Origin: Campylobacter corcagiensis
Lineage (GTDB): Bacteria > Campylobacterota > Campylobacteria > Campylobacterales > Campylobacteraceae
Assembly (NCBI RefSeq): GCF_013201645.1
Contig: NZ_CP053842.1
Span: 310,001 to 374,000, forward strand
Reading direction: 5' to 3'
DNA: 64,000 nt
The position numbers and the translations under genes were made by a program. The stretch's first letter is position 1. Each line of letters starts with the position of its first letter. Below the pieces are notes generated by a model, which was given only the letters and a program-made list of their open reading frames with translations, made no database searches and was not told the origin of the DNA. Below are positions 23,427-33,975 of the stretch, piece after piece.

Positions 23427-25286
23427 TTATCTTTTTTCTGCCATTTTTATATATATATGAAGTATATCAATAGCAGCTGGTGTAACGCCACTTATCTCAC
23501 TAGCTTCAAAAAGCGTTGGTGGATTAAATTTCTCAAGCTTTTCTACTACTTCATTGCTAAGTCCTGATACTTTACGGAAGTTAAAATTTAATGGAATTTT
23601 TACACTAAGCATATCTTTCATCTTTTCAACTTCTGCTAACTCTTGCTTTATATAAAAGTAGTATTTGGCTACAACTAAAATCTCTTCTAAACTCTCATCA
23701 TCTAAATTTTTAAAAATTTCATCAAGTTTTCTAAGTTTATCTTTATTAAAACTTTTTCTTGCCACTATTTTTTGAAGAGTAACAATATTTGTTATTGGCT
23801 CTTCACCTAAATTTTTAAGCATATCATTTGTCTCATTTGAAGGCGTTACTGTTTTGGTGGTTAAAAATTCTATACCTTTTTTTAAGTTTTCTTTTATACT
23901 CTTTGAGTACTCATAAATCTCTTTTTCTAAAAGACCAAGTTTATATCCATACTCAGCTAGTCTTAAGTGAGCGTTATCTTCTCTTAAAAGCAATCTATAC
24001 TCAGCTCTACTTGTAAACATTCTATACGGCTCTTTTGTTCCTTTTGTAACTAAATCATCAATCATTACGCCGATATAACCCTCATCTCGCCTTAAAACAA
24101 AAGGATCTTTATCATCAAGACTTAAAACAGCATTTATACTAGCCATAAGTCCTTGAGCAGCTGCTTCTTCATATCCAGTTGTGCCATTTATCTGCCCAGC
24201 TAAATAAAGCCCATGAACTTTTTTAGTCTCTAAAGTGTGCTTTAATTCAGTAGGTTCTACATAATCATACTCCACAGCATATCCATGGCGAACTATTTTA
24301 GCATTTTCAAAACCTTTGATGGTTTTAAGCATCTCTTGCTGGACTTCAAAAGGAAGGCTTGATGAAAGACCATTTATGTAGTATTCAGTTGCCTCTTTTG
24401 TCTGTGGTTCGATAAATAGATGATGCCTTTCTCTATCACTAAAGCGATTTACTTTATCCTCAATGCTAGGACAATACCTTGGACCAACTCCTTCTATTTG
24501 ACCTGTAAAAATAGGTGCTCTATCAAAATTTGCTCTTATGATATCGTGAGTTTTTTCGTTTGTATACGCTATAAAGCAAGGAATTTGAGGTGGGTTAAAC
24601 TCTTTAGTTCTTAGACTAAAAGGCTTTGGAATTTCATCATCTCCTTGAGTTTCTAAAACGCTAAAATTTATACTAGAACCTAGCACTCTAGGGCAAGTTC
24701 CAGTTTTCAGCCTACCTACATTTAGCCCTAGACTTTTTAAAGATTTAGATAAACTTTTACTACTTAACTCACCAACTCTTCCTGCTTCTAGAGTTTTTGT
24801 TCCAACATGAATTAAACCATTTAAAAAAGTTCCTGTTGTAATTATTAATTTTGTAGTTTTATACTCACTATCAAGATGAGTTTTCACGCCTACTACTTTA
24901 CCATTTTGGGTTAGAATTTCAGTTGCTATCTCTTGAGTGACATCTAAATTTGGGGTATTTAAAAGCAAATTTCTAGCATAAATTCTATACTTATCCATAT
25001 CTATTTGGGCTCTTGTTCCTCTTACTGCTGGGCCACGACTTGCATTTAAAACGCCAAATTGAATGCCACACTCATCAGTTATTACGCCCATTGCACCACC
25101 AAGAGCGTCTATCTCTTTTACAAGGTGGCCTTTTGCAAGACCACCGATGGCAGGATTACAGCTTGTTGCGCCAATTTGCTCAGCAAGTATGGTTATAAGT
25201 AGGGTTTTTTTACCCATTTTAGCAGCTGCTAAACTAGCTTCAACACCTGCATGTCCGCCACCTACAACTATTACATCATATGTCAT
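23427..25286 (-). CDS. mnmG: tRNA uridine-5-carboxymethylaminomethyl modification enzyme MnmG
   Basis: With MnmE it makes the cmnm5 group at U34 of several tRNAs, using FAD. The 619-residue length is standard. Motifs are the FAD-binding [40 protein letters not shown], the second signature [20 protein letters not shown], and the C-terminal helical MnmE/tRNA-binding domain with [15 protein letters not shown]. It is transcribed alone on the minus strand, convergent with petC and divergent from bioB. Confidence 0.96.
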   Translation of the reverse strand: MTYDVIVVGGGHAGVEASLAAAKMGKKTLLITILAEQIGATSCNPAIGGLAKGHLVKEIDALGGAMGVITDECGIQFGVLNASRGPAVRGTRAQIDMDKYRIYARNLLLNTPNLDVTQEIATEILTQNGKVVGVKTHLDSEYKTTKLIITTGTFLNGLIHVGTKTLEAGRVGELSSKSLSKSLKSLGLNVGRLKTGTCPRVLGSSINFSVLETQGDDEIPKPFSLRTKEFNPPQIPCFIAYTNEKTHDIIRANFDRAPIFTGQIEGVGPRYCPSIEDKVNRFSDRERHHLFIEPQTKEATEYYINGLSSSLPFEVQQEMLKTIKGFENAKIVRHGYAVEYDYVEPTELKHTLETKKVHGLYLAGQINGTTGYEEAAAQGLMASINAVLSLDDKDPFVLRRDEGYIGVMIDDLVTKGTKEPYRMFTSRAEYRLLLREDNAHLRLAEYGYKLGLLEKEIYEYSKSIKENLKKGIEFLTTKTVTPSNETNDMLKNLGEEPITNIVTLQKIVARKSFNKDKLRKLDEIFKNLDDESLEEILVVAKYYFYIKQELAEVEKMKDMLSVKIPLNFNFRKVSGLSNEVVEKLEKFNPPTLFEASEISGVTPAAIDILHIYIKMAEKR

Positions 25287-25355
25287 AAATTTTTTCCTTA
25301 GTTTTTACCTTAAATTTTATAAAATTTGCTATTATAGCACTTTTAAGGAGCTATT

Positions 25356-26336
25356 TTGGTTAATATTATAAAAGATAAAGTTTTAAATGGATATAAAATC
25401 ACAAAAGATGAAGCACTAAATTTAGCAAAAGAGTCAAATTTAGATGAGCTTTTAAGTGCAGCCGATGAGATAAGAAGTAAATTTTGTGGCTGTAAATTTA
25501 ACCTTTGTTCTATCATAAATGTTAAATCTGGCAGGTGTTCACAAGATTGTAGCTATTGTGCACAATCAGCTCATTTTAGCACAGGGTGTGATGAGTACGA
25601 TATAAAACAAAAAGATGAAGTTTTAAAATTTGCTAAACAAAATGAGTTGGAAAATACTCATCGTTTCTCACTTGTAGCAAGTGGGCGTGGGCTAAAATCA
25701 CAAAGTAAAGATTTGGTAAAATATACTGAAATCTACCATGGTTTAAAAGAGGGTACAAACCTTCATCTTTGTGGATCATTTGGGCTAATGGATGAAGATG
25801 CTTTGGTAAAACTAAAAAACTTAGGCGTTCAAACCTACCATCACAACCTTGAAACATCACGCAAACACTACCCTAAAATATGCACTACCCACACATATGA
25901 TGATCGTATAAATACTATTAAAAATGCTAAAAAAGCTGGACTTGATGTTTGTAGTGGTGGCATTTTTGGGCTTGGAGAGAGCCTTGAAGATAGAGTTGAT
26001 ATGGCGATTGATTTAAGGGATTTAGGAGTAACTTCTGTGCCGATAAATATCCTAACTCCTATAAAAGGAACGCCTTTAGAAAATTCAAAACCACTTGAGC
26101 ATGAAGAAATTCTTAGAAGCATAGCAATTTATCGTTTTATTTTACCCGATGTTTATCTGCGTTTTGCAGGTGGTAGAAATTTTCTTACTAAAAGCGAGAT
26201 AAAAAAAGCACTCCATGGTGGTATAAACTCACTTCTTACTGGAAATTTTTTAACCACAGCAGGGGACTGTATAGCTAGTGATAAGGTTTTGGCAAAAGAG
26301 GCTGGATTTGACTTGTCAAAGGGAGCAGATGTTTAA
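25356..26336 (+). CDS. bioB: Biotin synthase
   Basis: A radical-SAM enzyme that inserts sulfur into dethiobiotin. 326 residues with the cluster motif CSQDCSYCAQS (CxxxCxxC), VASGRGLKS, the Asn/His-rich YHHNLETSRKHYPKI and the C-terminal LTGNFLTTAG. The start is a TTG at 25356, five bases after AAGGAG; no ATG is available nearby. Its stop lies inside the start region of ribE (8-base overlap), so both are made from one transcript, a vitamin-synthesis pair. Confidence 0.93.
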   Translation: MVNIIKDKVLNGYKITKDEALNLAKESNLDELLSAADEIRSKFCGCKFNLCSIINVKSGRCSQDCSYCAQSAHFSTGCDEYDIKQKDEVLKFAKQNELENTHRFSLVASGRGLKSQSKDLVKYTEIYHGLKEGTNLHLCGSFGLMDEDALVKLKNLGVQTYHHNLETSRKHYPKICTTHTYDDRINTIKNAKKAGLDVCSGGIFGLGESLEDRVDMAIDLRDLGVTSVPINILTPIKGTPLENSKPLEHEEILRSIAIYRFILPDVYLRFAGGRNFLTKSEIKKALHGGINSLLTGNFLTTAGDCIASDKVLAKEAGFDLSKGADV

Positions 26337-26937
26337 CGGTCTAGTAAGGGAAATCGGTAAAATTTTAAAATATGATGGTTCAAATTTAGAAATTTCATCA
26401 AATTTAAAGCCAAATTTAGGCGATAGTATAGCAGTAAATGGAGCGTGTCTTAGCGTGGTTAAAGTAACAAGTCATGGTTTTGTTGTTGAACTAAGCGATG
26501 AAAGCAGGGATAAACTTGTTCCTTTTAATGTTGGATCAAAAGTGCATTTAGAAGATGCTTTAAAGTTAGGCGATAAGATAGATGGTCATTTGGTGCAAGG
26601 GCATGTGGATTTTATAGGTAGTATTAGTAAAATTATGCCACTAAAAACAGGTACAAATTTCTATATCAAACTTCCAAGCGCTGCGATGAAATACATGGCA
26701 AATAAAGGAAGTGTTGCTGTTAATGGTGTAAGCCTAACAATAAGTGAAATTTTAAAAGATGAGATAAAAATAAGCATAATTCCAATAACCTTAAAAGATA
26801 CGCTATTTGGGGATTTTAAAGTAGGAGATAAGGTAAATATAGAAAGCGATATGTTTGCAAGATATGTTGAGCGAATTTTAAATTTCAAAAAAGATTTAAG
26901 CTGGGCTGATGTGGATAGAATTTCATCTTTATATTAG
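26329..26937 (+). CDS. ribE: Riboflavin synthase alpha subunit
   Basis: Converts two 6,7-dimethyl-8-ribityllumazines to riboflavin. The 202-residue protein has the typical duplicated lumazine-binding domains: MFNGLVREIG at the start, DSIAVNGACLSVV in the first and GSVAVNGVSLTISEI in the second, plus GHLVQGHVDFIG between. I chose the ATG at 26329, overlapping the end of bioB, because the conserved N-terminus begins there. ribA for the same pathway lies at about 36.5-37.0 kb. Confidence 0.93.
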   Translation: MFNGLVREIGKILKYDGSNLEISSNLKPNLGDSIAVNGACLSVVKVTSHGFVVELSDESRDKLVPFNVGSKVHLEDALKLGDKIDGHLVQGHVDFIGSISKIMPLKTGTNFYIKLPSAAMKYMANKGSVAVNGVSLTISEILKDEIKISIIPITLKDTLFGDFKVGDKVNIESDMFARYVERILNFKKDLSWADVDRISSLY

Positions 26938-26945
26938 GATATTTA

Positions 26946-27602
26946 GTGATAAAATTTGGTTTTACAAATAGATTTGGCGGGGTTTCAGCTGGGGCTTATG
27001 AGAGCTTAAATTTAGGTGAACATGTTGGCGATGATTTAGAAAAAGTAAGGCAAAATAGAGATATCTTAAGGCAAAATTTAGGCGTTAAAAAGTTAGTGTT
27101 TATGGAGCAAATTCATAGTGATAAAGTAGAAATTTTTAAAGATGAAAATTTACCCCCATGTGATGGAATAATTACAAATTTAAAAGATGTAGCAATTTGT
27201 GTTATGGTGGCTGATTGTATGCCTATTTTAGTGGCTGGTAAAAATTCAGTTGCAGCAGTTCATGCAGGAAGGGCTGGCATAACTAAAAAAATTCTAACGA
27301 AAACTTTAAATTTAATGGCTAAAGAATTTAGTGAATTTGAGTTTGAAATTTATGTTGGACCATTTATACAAGGAAGTTGTTATGAAGTTAATGGTCTTGA
27401 CTTAGGCGAGTTTAATATCTACAAAAATGGTAAAAATTTTGATATGAAAAAAGCCCTAGAAGCTGAGATAAAAGCTCTTAAAAACTATAAATTTAATAAA
27501 ATAGAAATTTCAAACACCTGCACTCATTGCAATAGTGAGTATTTCTCATACAGAAGAGATGGCACAACAGGTCGTTTTTGTGGATATATCTATATCTCTT
27601 AA
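26946..27602 (+). CDS. Laccase-domain (YfiH/LACC1 family) protein
   Basis: 218 residues starting at a GTG. The family metal/catalytic motifs are visible: VMVADCMPIL, VAAVHAGRAGITK and the C-terminal ISNTCTHCNSEYFSYRRDG, with GRFCGYIYI at the end. Family members act as purine nucleoside phosphorylase/adenosine deaminase or remove wrong amino acids from peptidoglycan precursors, depending on the clade. It follows ribE by 8 bases in the same unit. Confidence 0.85.
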   Translation: MIKFGFTNRFGGVSAGAYESLNLGEHVGDDLEKVRQNRDILRQNLGVKKLVFMEQIHSDKVEIFKDENLPPCDGIITNLKDVAICVMVADCMPILVAGKNSVAAVHAGRAGITKKILTKTLNLMAKEFSEFEFEIYVGPFIQGSCYEVNGLDLGEFNIYKNGKNFDMKKALEAEIKALKNYKFNKIEISNTCTHCNSEYFSYRRDGTTGRFCGYIYIS

Positions 27603-27680
27603 AATTTAGCATTATAAAAATTTTCTTAAATTTAGCTAGAATTTATATAAAATTTGGTAAAATCACAGCTCATTTCACAC

Positions 27681-27720
27681 ACGCCTATCCTTTTAGTTGC
27701 TAAAATTTAGCTAAAGGCGT
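27681..27720 (+). promoter_or_regulatory. Structured leader upstream of rpsB
   Basis: Outer arms ACGCCT (27681-27686) and AGGCGT (27715-27720) enclose TTTTAG/CTAAAA arms, 35 bases before the rpsB ATG. It could be a ribosomal-protein autoregulatory site, as known for rpsB in other bacteria. The match to a described family is not verified. Confidence 0.45.
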
Positions 27721-27754
27721 GGAGGAATCAAACTAATTTATAGGAGAACCAATA

Positions 27755-28543
27755 ATGGTTACAATGAGAGATTTACTAGAGTGTGGCGTTCACTTTGGAC
27801 ACCAAACAAGACGCTGGAATCCTAAGATGAAAAAATTCATCTTTGGTGAGAGAAAAGGTATCTATATCATAGATTTACAAAAAACTATCCGCTATTTTAG
27901 AGCAACTTACAATGTTGTAAGAGATGCAGCAGCAGAGGGTAAAACTATCCTTTTTGTTGGTACTAAAAAACAAGCTGGAGCAGCTATTAAAGAAGCAGCA
28001 CAGAGTTGTGGTATGCCTTATGTTAACCACAGATGGCTAGGTGGTATGCTTACAAATTTTGGAACTATTAAACAATCAATCAGAAAGCTTGAAGTTATCG
28101 AAAAAATGGAAGAAGATGGCTCAATTGACCTACTTACAAAAAAAGAGGCTTTAATGCTTAGAAGAAAAAAAGATAAACTTATAGCTTATCTTGGCGGAAT
28201 TCGCGATATGAAAAATCTACCAGATATGATGTTTATCATAGATGTTGTTAAGGAAAAAATCGCAGTTGCTGAGGCAAATCGTCTAAGAATTCCTATCGTA
28301 GCTCCACTTGATACAAACTGTGATCCAGATAAAGTAACATACGCAATCCCAGGAAATGACGATGCTATAAGAAGTATTCAACTTTTCTGCAACGAGATGG
28401 CAGCAGCTGTTAATGAAGGTAAAGCCCTAAGAGATGAAGATGCTATAGCAGAAAATCAAGAGGTAACTCAAGCTGAAAAAGATGAAATTTTAGATGAAGC
28501 AATGAACGAAGATGATATTAATTTTGATGAGGATAAAGAGTAA
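27755..28543 (+). CDS. rpsB: 30S ribosomal protein S2
   Basis: The 262-residue protein has the S2 signatures [20 protein letters not shown] near the start, the [16 protein letters not shown] region and [14 protein letters not shown]2 completes the small subunit near its back. GGAGAA precedes the ATG. tsf follows with a one-base overlap, the nearly universal rpsB-tsf pair. The C-terminal tail is acidic. Confidence 0.97.
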   Translation: MVTMRDLLECGVHFGHQTRRWNPKMKKFIFGERKGIYIIDLQKTIRYFRATYNVVRDAAAEGKTILFVGTKKQAGAAIKEAAQSCGMPYVNHRWLGGMLTNFGTIKQSIRKLEVIEKMEEDGSIDLLTKKEALMLRRKKDKLIAYLGGIRDMKNLPDMMFIIDVVKEKIAVAEANRLRIPIVAPLDTNCDPDKVTYAIPGNDDAIRSIQLFCNEMAAAVNEGKALRDEDAIAENQEVTQAEKDEILDEAMNEDDINFDEDKE

Positions 28544-29589
28544 TGGATATAACAGCAGGAATGGTTAAGGAGCTTAGAGAGTCCACAGGTGCTGGTATGA
28601 TGGACTGCAAAAAAGCTTTAGTTGAAACAGATGGAGATATGCAAAAAGCTGTTGATCTTTTAAGAGAAAAAGGTCTTGGAAAAGCTGCTAAAAAAGCTGA
28701 TAGATTAGCAACTGAAGGTCTTACAGGAATTATAGTAGAAGATCAAAAAGCAACTTTAGTTGAGATAAATTCTGAAACAGATTTCGTTGCTAAAAATGAT
28801 AAATTTATAAATTTAGTTGATAGTACAGTTAAGCACATCCATGAAAACAACATAAAAACTAATGATGAGCTAAATAGTAGCACGATTAATGGAACTAAAT
28901 TTGAAGACTATCTTAAGTCAGAGATTGCTACAATTGGTGAAAATTTAGTTGTTAGACGTTTTGCTACAGTTGAAGGTGAAGTAGTAAATGGTTATATTCA
29001 CTCAAATGGTAGAGTTGCGGTTGCTATAGCTGCAAAAACTGGTGGAGCTGACAAAGAAAAAGTTAGTGAGCTTTTAAGAAACCTTGCTATGCACGCAGCT
29101 GCTATGAAACCAAGTGTTATTAGCTATGAAGAACTAGATCTTGATTTTGTTGAAAAAGAGTTAATCGCGCTAAAAGGCGAACTAGAAAAGGAAAACGAAG
29201 AGTTAACTAGACTTGGTAAACCACTAAATCATATACCTAAATTTGCCAGCAGACTTCAACTAACAGATGATGTTATAGCTCAGGCTAAAAAAGATATAGA
29301 AGATGAGCTTAAAAGCGAAGGTAAACCAGAGAAAATCTGGGCAAATATCATACCTGGAAAGTTAGCAAGATTTGAAGCTGATAATACAGTTTTAGACCAA
29401 AGACTTACTCTTTTAGGACAGTTTTATGTAATGGATGATAAAAAAACTGTTGAGCAAGTTATTAAAGAAAAGAGCAAAGAACTAGGTGGTAATATCGAAA
29501 TAACTAGCTATGTAAGATTTGAAGTTGGTGAAGGTTTAGAGAAAAAACAAGAAGATTTTGCTGCAGAAGTTGCAGCTCAAATGGCATAA
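28543..29589 (+). CDS. tsf: Elongation factor Ts
   Basis: Nucleotide-exchange factor for EF-Tu. The 348-residue length is longer than in E. coli but usual in Campylobacter. The N-terminal UBA-like domain has LRESTGAGMMDCKKALVETD, and the core has LVEINSETDFVAKND. The subdomain between these and the C-terminus includes a helical hairpin. The start codon shares its first A with the rpsB stop. Confidence 0.97.
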   Translation: MDITAGMVKELRESTGAGMMDCKKALVETDGDMQKAVDLLREKGLGKAAKKADRLATEGLTGIIVEDQKATLVEINSETDFVAKNDKFINLVDSTVKHIHENNIKTNDELNSSTINGTKFEDYLKSEIATIGENLVVRRFATVEGEVVNGYIHSNGRVAVAIAAKTGGADKEKVSELLRNLAMHAAAMKPSVISYEELDLDFVEKELIALKGELEKENEELTRLGKPLNHIPKFASRLQLTDDVIAQAKKDIEDELKSEGKPEKIWANIIPGKLARFEADNTVLDQRLTLLGQFYVMDDKKTVEQVIKEKSKELGGNIEITSYVRFEVGEGLEKKQEDFAAEVAAQMA

Positions 29590-29591
29590 AT

Positions 29592-30233
29592 ATGACACTT
29601 TTAAAGGGCGAAAATTTAGCTAAAAGCTTTGATTATTTGCTCTTTGAAAATTTAAATTTTGAGATAAAAGAGGGCGAAAGCTCAGCCGTTCTTGGCGTGA
29701 GTGGATGTGGAAAAAGCACGCTTTTGCACATCCTTAGCTCTCTTTTAAAGCCAGATTTTGGTGAAGTAATATACAATAATAAATCCCTTTATAAATTAAA
29801 AAATGACGATCTTATTAAAATTCGCCGCCATGATTTTGGAATAATCTTTCAAGCTCACTATCTTTTTAAGGGCTTTAATGCTTTTGAAAATGTAGAACTT
29901 GGAGCACTTTTAGGCGGACAAAAGATAGATGATGAAATTTTAAAAAAACTTGATATAAAAGATGTTATTCATCAAAAAGTTGGCGATTTAAGTGGCGGAC
30001 AACAGCAAAGAGTTAGTATCGCAAGAGTACTAAGCAAAAAACCGCGCATAATATTTGCCGATGAGCCAACTGGAAATCTAGATAGCACAACAGCAAATGA
30101 AGTTATGGAGATTTTTTTTGATTACATAAAAGAAAACAGAGCAGGACTTGTTTTAGTAACTCATGATGAAAATTTAGCTAAAAAGTGCTCTAATAGATTT
30201 TTACTTCAAGATAAAAAACTCAATATTTTATAA
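29592..30233 (+). CDS. ABC transporter ATP-binding protein (LolD/MacB type)
   Basis: 213 residues with Walker A (GVSGCGKST), Q-loop (IIFQAHYLFKGFNAFENVEL), signature LSGGQQQRVSIARVL, Walker B with catalytic Glu (IIFADEPTGNLD) and H-loop (LVTHD). Size and sequence pattern place it with the LolD/FtsE/MacB group. No permease adjoins, so its partner is elsewhere. It follows tsf by two bases. I recall fliR as the next gene in C. jejuni, but here the acidic-protein gene follows. Confidence 0.85.
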   Translation: MTLLKGENLAKSFDYLLFENLNFEIKEGESSAVLGVSGCGKSTLLHILSSLLKPDFGEVIYNNKSLYKLKNDDLIKIRRHDFGIIFQAHYLFKGFNAFENVELGALLGGQKIDDEILKKLDIKDVIHQKVGDLSGGQQQRVSIARVLSKKPRIIFADEPTGNLDSTTANEVMEIFFDYIKENRAGLVLVTHDENLAKKCSNRFLLQDKKLNIL

Positions 30234-30314
30234 AAACCATTAAAATATATCAAAAACTAAGCTATTAATAAACAAAATTATCATAAAATAGTAAAAAATT
30301 TTTAGGAGAAAGCA

Positions 30315-31535
30315 ATGAAGGTTTATTTAGATAGCAACAATCCAGCGATTCAGTCTATAGTGGGAATTTGCTGCGAGAGAACAAACTGTGATTTGGTTGA
30401 GAGTAGAGATGAGGCCAATATTATTATAAAAGATTGTGAAGAGGTAAGCGATATTGAGAATTTACCAAATATCTTAAATTTAGTTTCTAAAAATTTCAGT
30501 GATGCTCAGGCCCAAAACCTCATTGTAAAACCATTTTTACCTACAGAGATGATTAAGATTATAAAAAATATAAAAAAAACCAAATCTCAAAATAGTGAAA
30601 TAACAGCAATTAGCGATATTATAAATGAGATAGACTTAATGGACGAAAATTTAGAGGAGATAGATATGGAAGGCAAAAGACAAACGGAGCTTGATAAAGA
30701 GCTTTTAAGAAAAAAGTTTTTAAATAACGCTGGACTTGATAGCTTAAGTGATGAGCTAGATAAAGAGATTGATAGCGTTATTGAGAGTTTAGATGATGAT
30801 ACTCCGCTTGATATTTTAGCAAAAGAGCTAGACAAAGAGATTGATGATATTCTTGATTCAAATGTTGATGATGAAGATTTGAGTTATATAAATTTTGAAG
30901 ATGACAAAGAAGAGTCAAGTATTGATGGCTTAAACATTGATGATTTTTCCAAAGAAGATGATGAAGAGTTAAACATCGATGATTTGGATATTGATGATTT
31001 AGATATGCTACTTAATGATTTAAGTGATGATGAAAAAGATGATCAAATAGAAGAGAATTTAAATTCTAAAGAAAATGACTTATCAATAGAGGATAATCTA
31101 GAGGATGAAGAGATTAATTTATCATTAGATGATGGTTTGGACTACGCGAGAAATGATTTAGAAGATGATATGGGTGATACATTAGATGGTATGGAAGATA
31201 GCTTAGAAGATGATGATTATTTTATAGACCAAAACCTAGAAGATAGTATCCTGGCTAGCTTAAAAGCAGATAGCAGTAAAGAAGAGCTAAAAGATGAATT
31301 TAGTGATATAAATCCTGTAAAGCCTGTAGAGTTTGATAGTGAATCATTCAAAGAAGAGTTAAAAAACGATCTTCTTAAAGATATTAAAAGTGATGATGTT
31401 AAAGATAGTATTGAAGATGAGATTAGTGAAGTTATAACTTCAGGTATAGAAAATTCTCTTAGAAACAGTAGGTTAAAAGAGATTTTAGAAGGTATGACTA
31501 TAAAAATAAAAGTGACTTTTAAGGATAACAATTAA
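30315..31535 (+). CDS. Highly acidic protein of unknown function
   Basis: A 406-residue protein. The first 85 residues look like a small alpha/beta, receiver-like domain (MKVYLDSNNPAIQSIVGICC, with NLIVKPFLPTEMIKII resembling the conserved Lys-Pro end of receiver domains). The phospho-acceptor Asp is not obvious. The rest is an extremely Asp/Glu-rich low-complexity chain with near-repeats such as ELDKEIDSVIESL and ELDKEIDDILDS. The position before gmk matches the 'highly acidic protein' gene of C. jejuni. Function is unknown. Confidence 0.75.
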   Translation: MKVYLDSNNPAIQSIVGICCERTNCDLVESRDEANIIIKDCEEVSDIENLPNILNLVSKNFSDAQAQNLIVKPFLPTEMIKIIKNIKKTKSQNSEITAISDIINEIDLMDENLEEIDMEGKRQTELDKELLRKKFLNNAGLDSLSDELDKEIDSVIESLDDDTPLDILAKELDKEIDDILDSNVDDEDLSYINFEDDKEESSIDGLNIDDFSKEDDEELNIDDLDIDDLDMLLNDLSDDEKDDQIEENLNSKENDLSIEDNLEDEEINLSLDDGLDYARNDLEDDMGDTLDGMEDSLEDDDYFIDQNLEDSILASLKADSSKEELKDEFSDINPVKPVEFDSESFKEELKNDLLKDIKSDDVKDSIEDEISEVITSGIENSLRNSRLKEILEGMTIKIKVTFKDNN

Positions 31536-31536
31536 A

Positions 31537-32148
31537 GTGTCAAAGGGTCAAATTTTAGTCATTTCTGGACCTAGCGGAAGCGGTAAGTCATCACTTATAG
31601 ATAGGCTTATTAAAGATCATAACAATATCTACTTTTCAGTCTCATCAACCACAAGAGAGATAAGAGAAGGTGAAGAAGAGGGTATAAACTATCACTACAT
31701 AAGTAAAGATAAATTTGAAGAGGGCATTGAAAAAGGTGAATTTTTAGAGTGGGCAATAGTTCATAAAAACTACTATGGAACTTCACTTGTGCCTGTCCAA
31801 AAAGCCCTTCAGGAGGGAAAAACAGCTATATTTGATATAGATGTTCAAGGCTTTAAAATAGTAAAAGAGAAATTTAAAAACGCTATTGTTTCTATTTTTA
31901 TTACTACAAAAAGTAGGAGTGAGCTTAAAACTCGCTTAGAATTAAGAGGAACTGATTCTAAAGATGATATAGAAAGGCGGATTTTAAATGCAGCTGGAGA
32001 GATGGAACATATTAAAGAGTATGATTATTTGATTATAAATGATGATTTTGATGAGTCATACGCTGCTTTTGAGTCTATCTTTAAATCAGTCGAGTATAAA
32101 ACTATAAATTTAAATTTGCGTGGTATTATTGATGATTGGATTAACTAA
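31537..32148 (+). CDS. gmk: Guanylate kinase
   Basis: Phosphorylates GMP to GDP. 203 residues with P-loop ISGPSGSGKSSL, the GMP-binding SVSSTTREIREGEEEGINYH and FLEWAIVHKNYYGT. The start is a GTG at 31537 following AAGGA by 11 bases. It begins one base after the acidic-protein stop, and tatA follows 15 bases on. Confidence 0.95.
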   Translation: MSKGQILVISGPSGSGKSSLIDRLIKDHNNIYFSVSSTTREIREGEEEGINYHYISKDKFEEGIEKGEFLEWAIVHKNYYGTSLVPVQKALQEGKTAIFDIDVQGFKIVKEKFKNAIVSIFITTKSRSELKTRLELRGTDSKDDIERRILNAAGEMEHIKEYDYLIINDDFDESYAAFESIFKSVEYKTINLNLRGIIDDWIN

Positions 32149-32163
32149 ATTTAAGGAGAAAAC

Positions 32164-32382
32164 ATGGGTGCAATGAGCATGGGGCATTGGTTGATAGTTT
32201 TGGTTATTATTGTTTTGCTTTTTGGATCAAAGAAAATTCCAGAACTTGCACAAGGCCTTGGCAAAGGGATTAAGACTTTTAAAAAAGAGATGGATGATAT
32301 TGACGAAGAAGAGAGTAAAAAAAGCGTAACAGAAGAGAAAAAAGTAGAGTCTACAGAAACTAAAGATAGTGAAAAAGTTTAA
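32164..32382 (+). CDS. tatA: Sec-independent translocase subunit TatA
   Basis: 72 residues with a short N-terminal membrane helix ([18 protein letters not shown]), the conserved FG hinge, an amphipathic helix ([19 protein letters not shown]) and a charged tail. TatA forms the pore of the twin-arginine translocase, which the window's Rieske protein needs for export. GGAGA precedes the ATG. Confidence 0.93.
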   Translation: MGAMSMGHWLIVLVIIVLLFGSKKIPELAQGLGKGIKTFKKEMDDIDEEESKKSVTEEKKVESTETKDSEKV

Positions 32383-33973
32383 TTTGAAAACTACAGTTAT
32401 TAAAGAGATTAACAAAGTCTTAGACATAGACTTTGTCCTAGAAAAACCAAAAGATAGTTCGCTTGGACACTACGCTACTCCAGTTGCTTTTACTCTTGCA
32501 AAAGAGCTTAAAAAAGCTCCAAAATTAATAGCCCAGGATTTTGTTGGTAAATTTGAAAATAGCGATATTTTTAGTGTTAGTGCGGTAAATGGATATCTAA
32601 ATTTTACTCTTAAGGGCAAATTTTTAGATGATGTTGCAACTACTGCTTTAAAAAATCCTTTAGATTTTGCAAAAAGCTCTAAAAAGGATGAGAGTATTTT
32701 ACTTGAGTATGTTAGTGCAAATCCAACAGGTCCACTTCATATAGGTCATGTAAGAGGTGCTGTTTATGGGGATACTTTAGCTAGAGTTGGTAGGCATTTG
32801 GGCGTAGATATTACAACTGAGTATTATATAAATGATGCTGGAAATCAGATTGACCTTTTAGGAATTTCTATTTTACTTCGTGGAAGAGATAATATCTTAG
32901 GTCAAAGTGTTGAGTATCCAGAGCAGTTTTACAAAGGCGAGTATATAGATGACTTGGCAAAAGATTCGTATGAGGAATTTGGCGCTGAGATTTTTTCTAA
33001 AGATGAAAACGCTACAAAGCTTAGCAGTTGGGGAAAAGATAAGATGCTAAAGCTAATTAAGCAAAATTTAGCAGATGCGAATATTAATATCCAAAACTGG
33101 GTTAGCGAAAAAAGTCTTTATGATAAAAAAGATAAAACTGTCAAAAAGCTTAAAAAGTGTGGTGGAATTTACGAACAAGACGGCAAAATTTGGCTTAGAT
33201 CAAGCGATATGGGTGATGAAAAAGACCGCGTTGTTATCAGAGAAGATGGTCGTCCGACCTATCTTGCAGGTGATATTATTTACCACAATGATAAATTTGA
33301 AAGAGGTTTTGATAGATATATAAATATCTGGGGAGCTGATCATCATGGGTATATTGCTAGAGTAAAGGCAAGTATACATTTTTTAGGTTATGATGAAAGC
33401 CGCTTAGAGGTTATTTTAGCTCAAATGGTAAATTTATTAAAAAATGGCCAAGCTTATAAGATGAGCAAAAGAGCTGGAAATTTTATCTTGATGAGTGATG
33501 TGGTCCAAGAAATCGGAAGTGATGCTTTAAGGTTTATTTTTATTAGCAAAAAGTGTGACACACCACTTGAATTTGATGTAGATGAGCTTAAAAAAGATGA
33601 TAGTTCAAATCCGATTTTTTATATAAACTACGCTCATGCAAGAATTAATCAACTTTTTAAAAAAGCTAGTAAAAAACCAGAAGATGTTATAGATGCTGAT
33701 ATCTCAAATTTAGGAAGTGATGCTTTAAATTTGCTTTTTGAAGCTCTTATTTTAGATGAAATTTTAGAAGATGCTTTTTATAGCAGACAGCTTCAAAAAA
33801 TTCCTGACTATCTTAAAAGCTTAGCAGCTAGTTTTCATAAATTTTATAATGAAAACAGAGTTGTAGGAAGCGATAATGAAGACTCACTCCTTAAGGTTAT
33901 GGCAGTTGTTGGGCTTAGTATAAAAACAGCTCTATCTCTTATGGGAATAAAAGCAAAAGAAATTATGGAGTAA
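32369..33973 (+). CDS. argS: Arginyl-tRNA synthetase
   Basis: A class I synthetase of 534 residues, with [20 protein letters not shown] (HIGH motif), the MSKRAGN region (KMSKR type) and the C-terminal anticodon-binding domain. The GTG at 32369 overlaps the tatA end; a TTG at 32384, just after the tatA stop, would match the N-terminus of relatives better ([12 protein letters not shown]). Neither has a strong ribosome site, so translational coupling to tatA is likely. The start is uncertain by five codons. Confidence 0.95.
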   Translation: MKKFNLKTTVIKEINKVLDIDFVLEKPKDSSLGHYATPVAFTLAKELKKAPKLIAQDFVGKFENSDIFSVSAVNGYLNFTLKGKFLDDVATTALKNPLDFAKSSKKDESILLEYVSANPTGPLHIGHVRGAVYGDTLARVGRHLGVDITTEYYINDAGNQIDLLGISILLRGRDNILGQSVEYPEQFYKGEYIDDLAKDSYEEFGAEIFSKDENATKLSSWGKDKMLKLIKQNLADANINIQNWVSEKSLYDKKDKTVKKLKKCGGIYEQDGKIWLRSSDMGDEKDRVVIREDGRPTYLAGDIIYHNDKFERGFDRYINIWGADHHGYIARVKASIHFLGYDESRLEVILAQMVNLLKNGQAYKMSKRAGNFILMSDVVQEIGSDALRFIFISKKCDTPLEFDVDELKKDDSSNPIFYINYAHARINQLFKKASKKPEDVIDADISNLGSDALNLLFEALILDEILEDAFYSRQLQKIPDYLKSLAASFHKFYNENRVVGSDNEDSLLKVMAVVGLSIKTALSLMGIKAKEIME

Positions 33974-33975
33974 AA

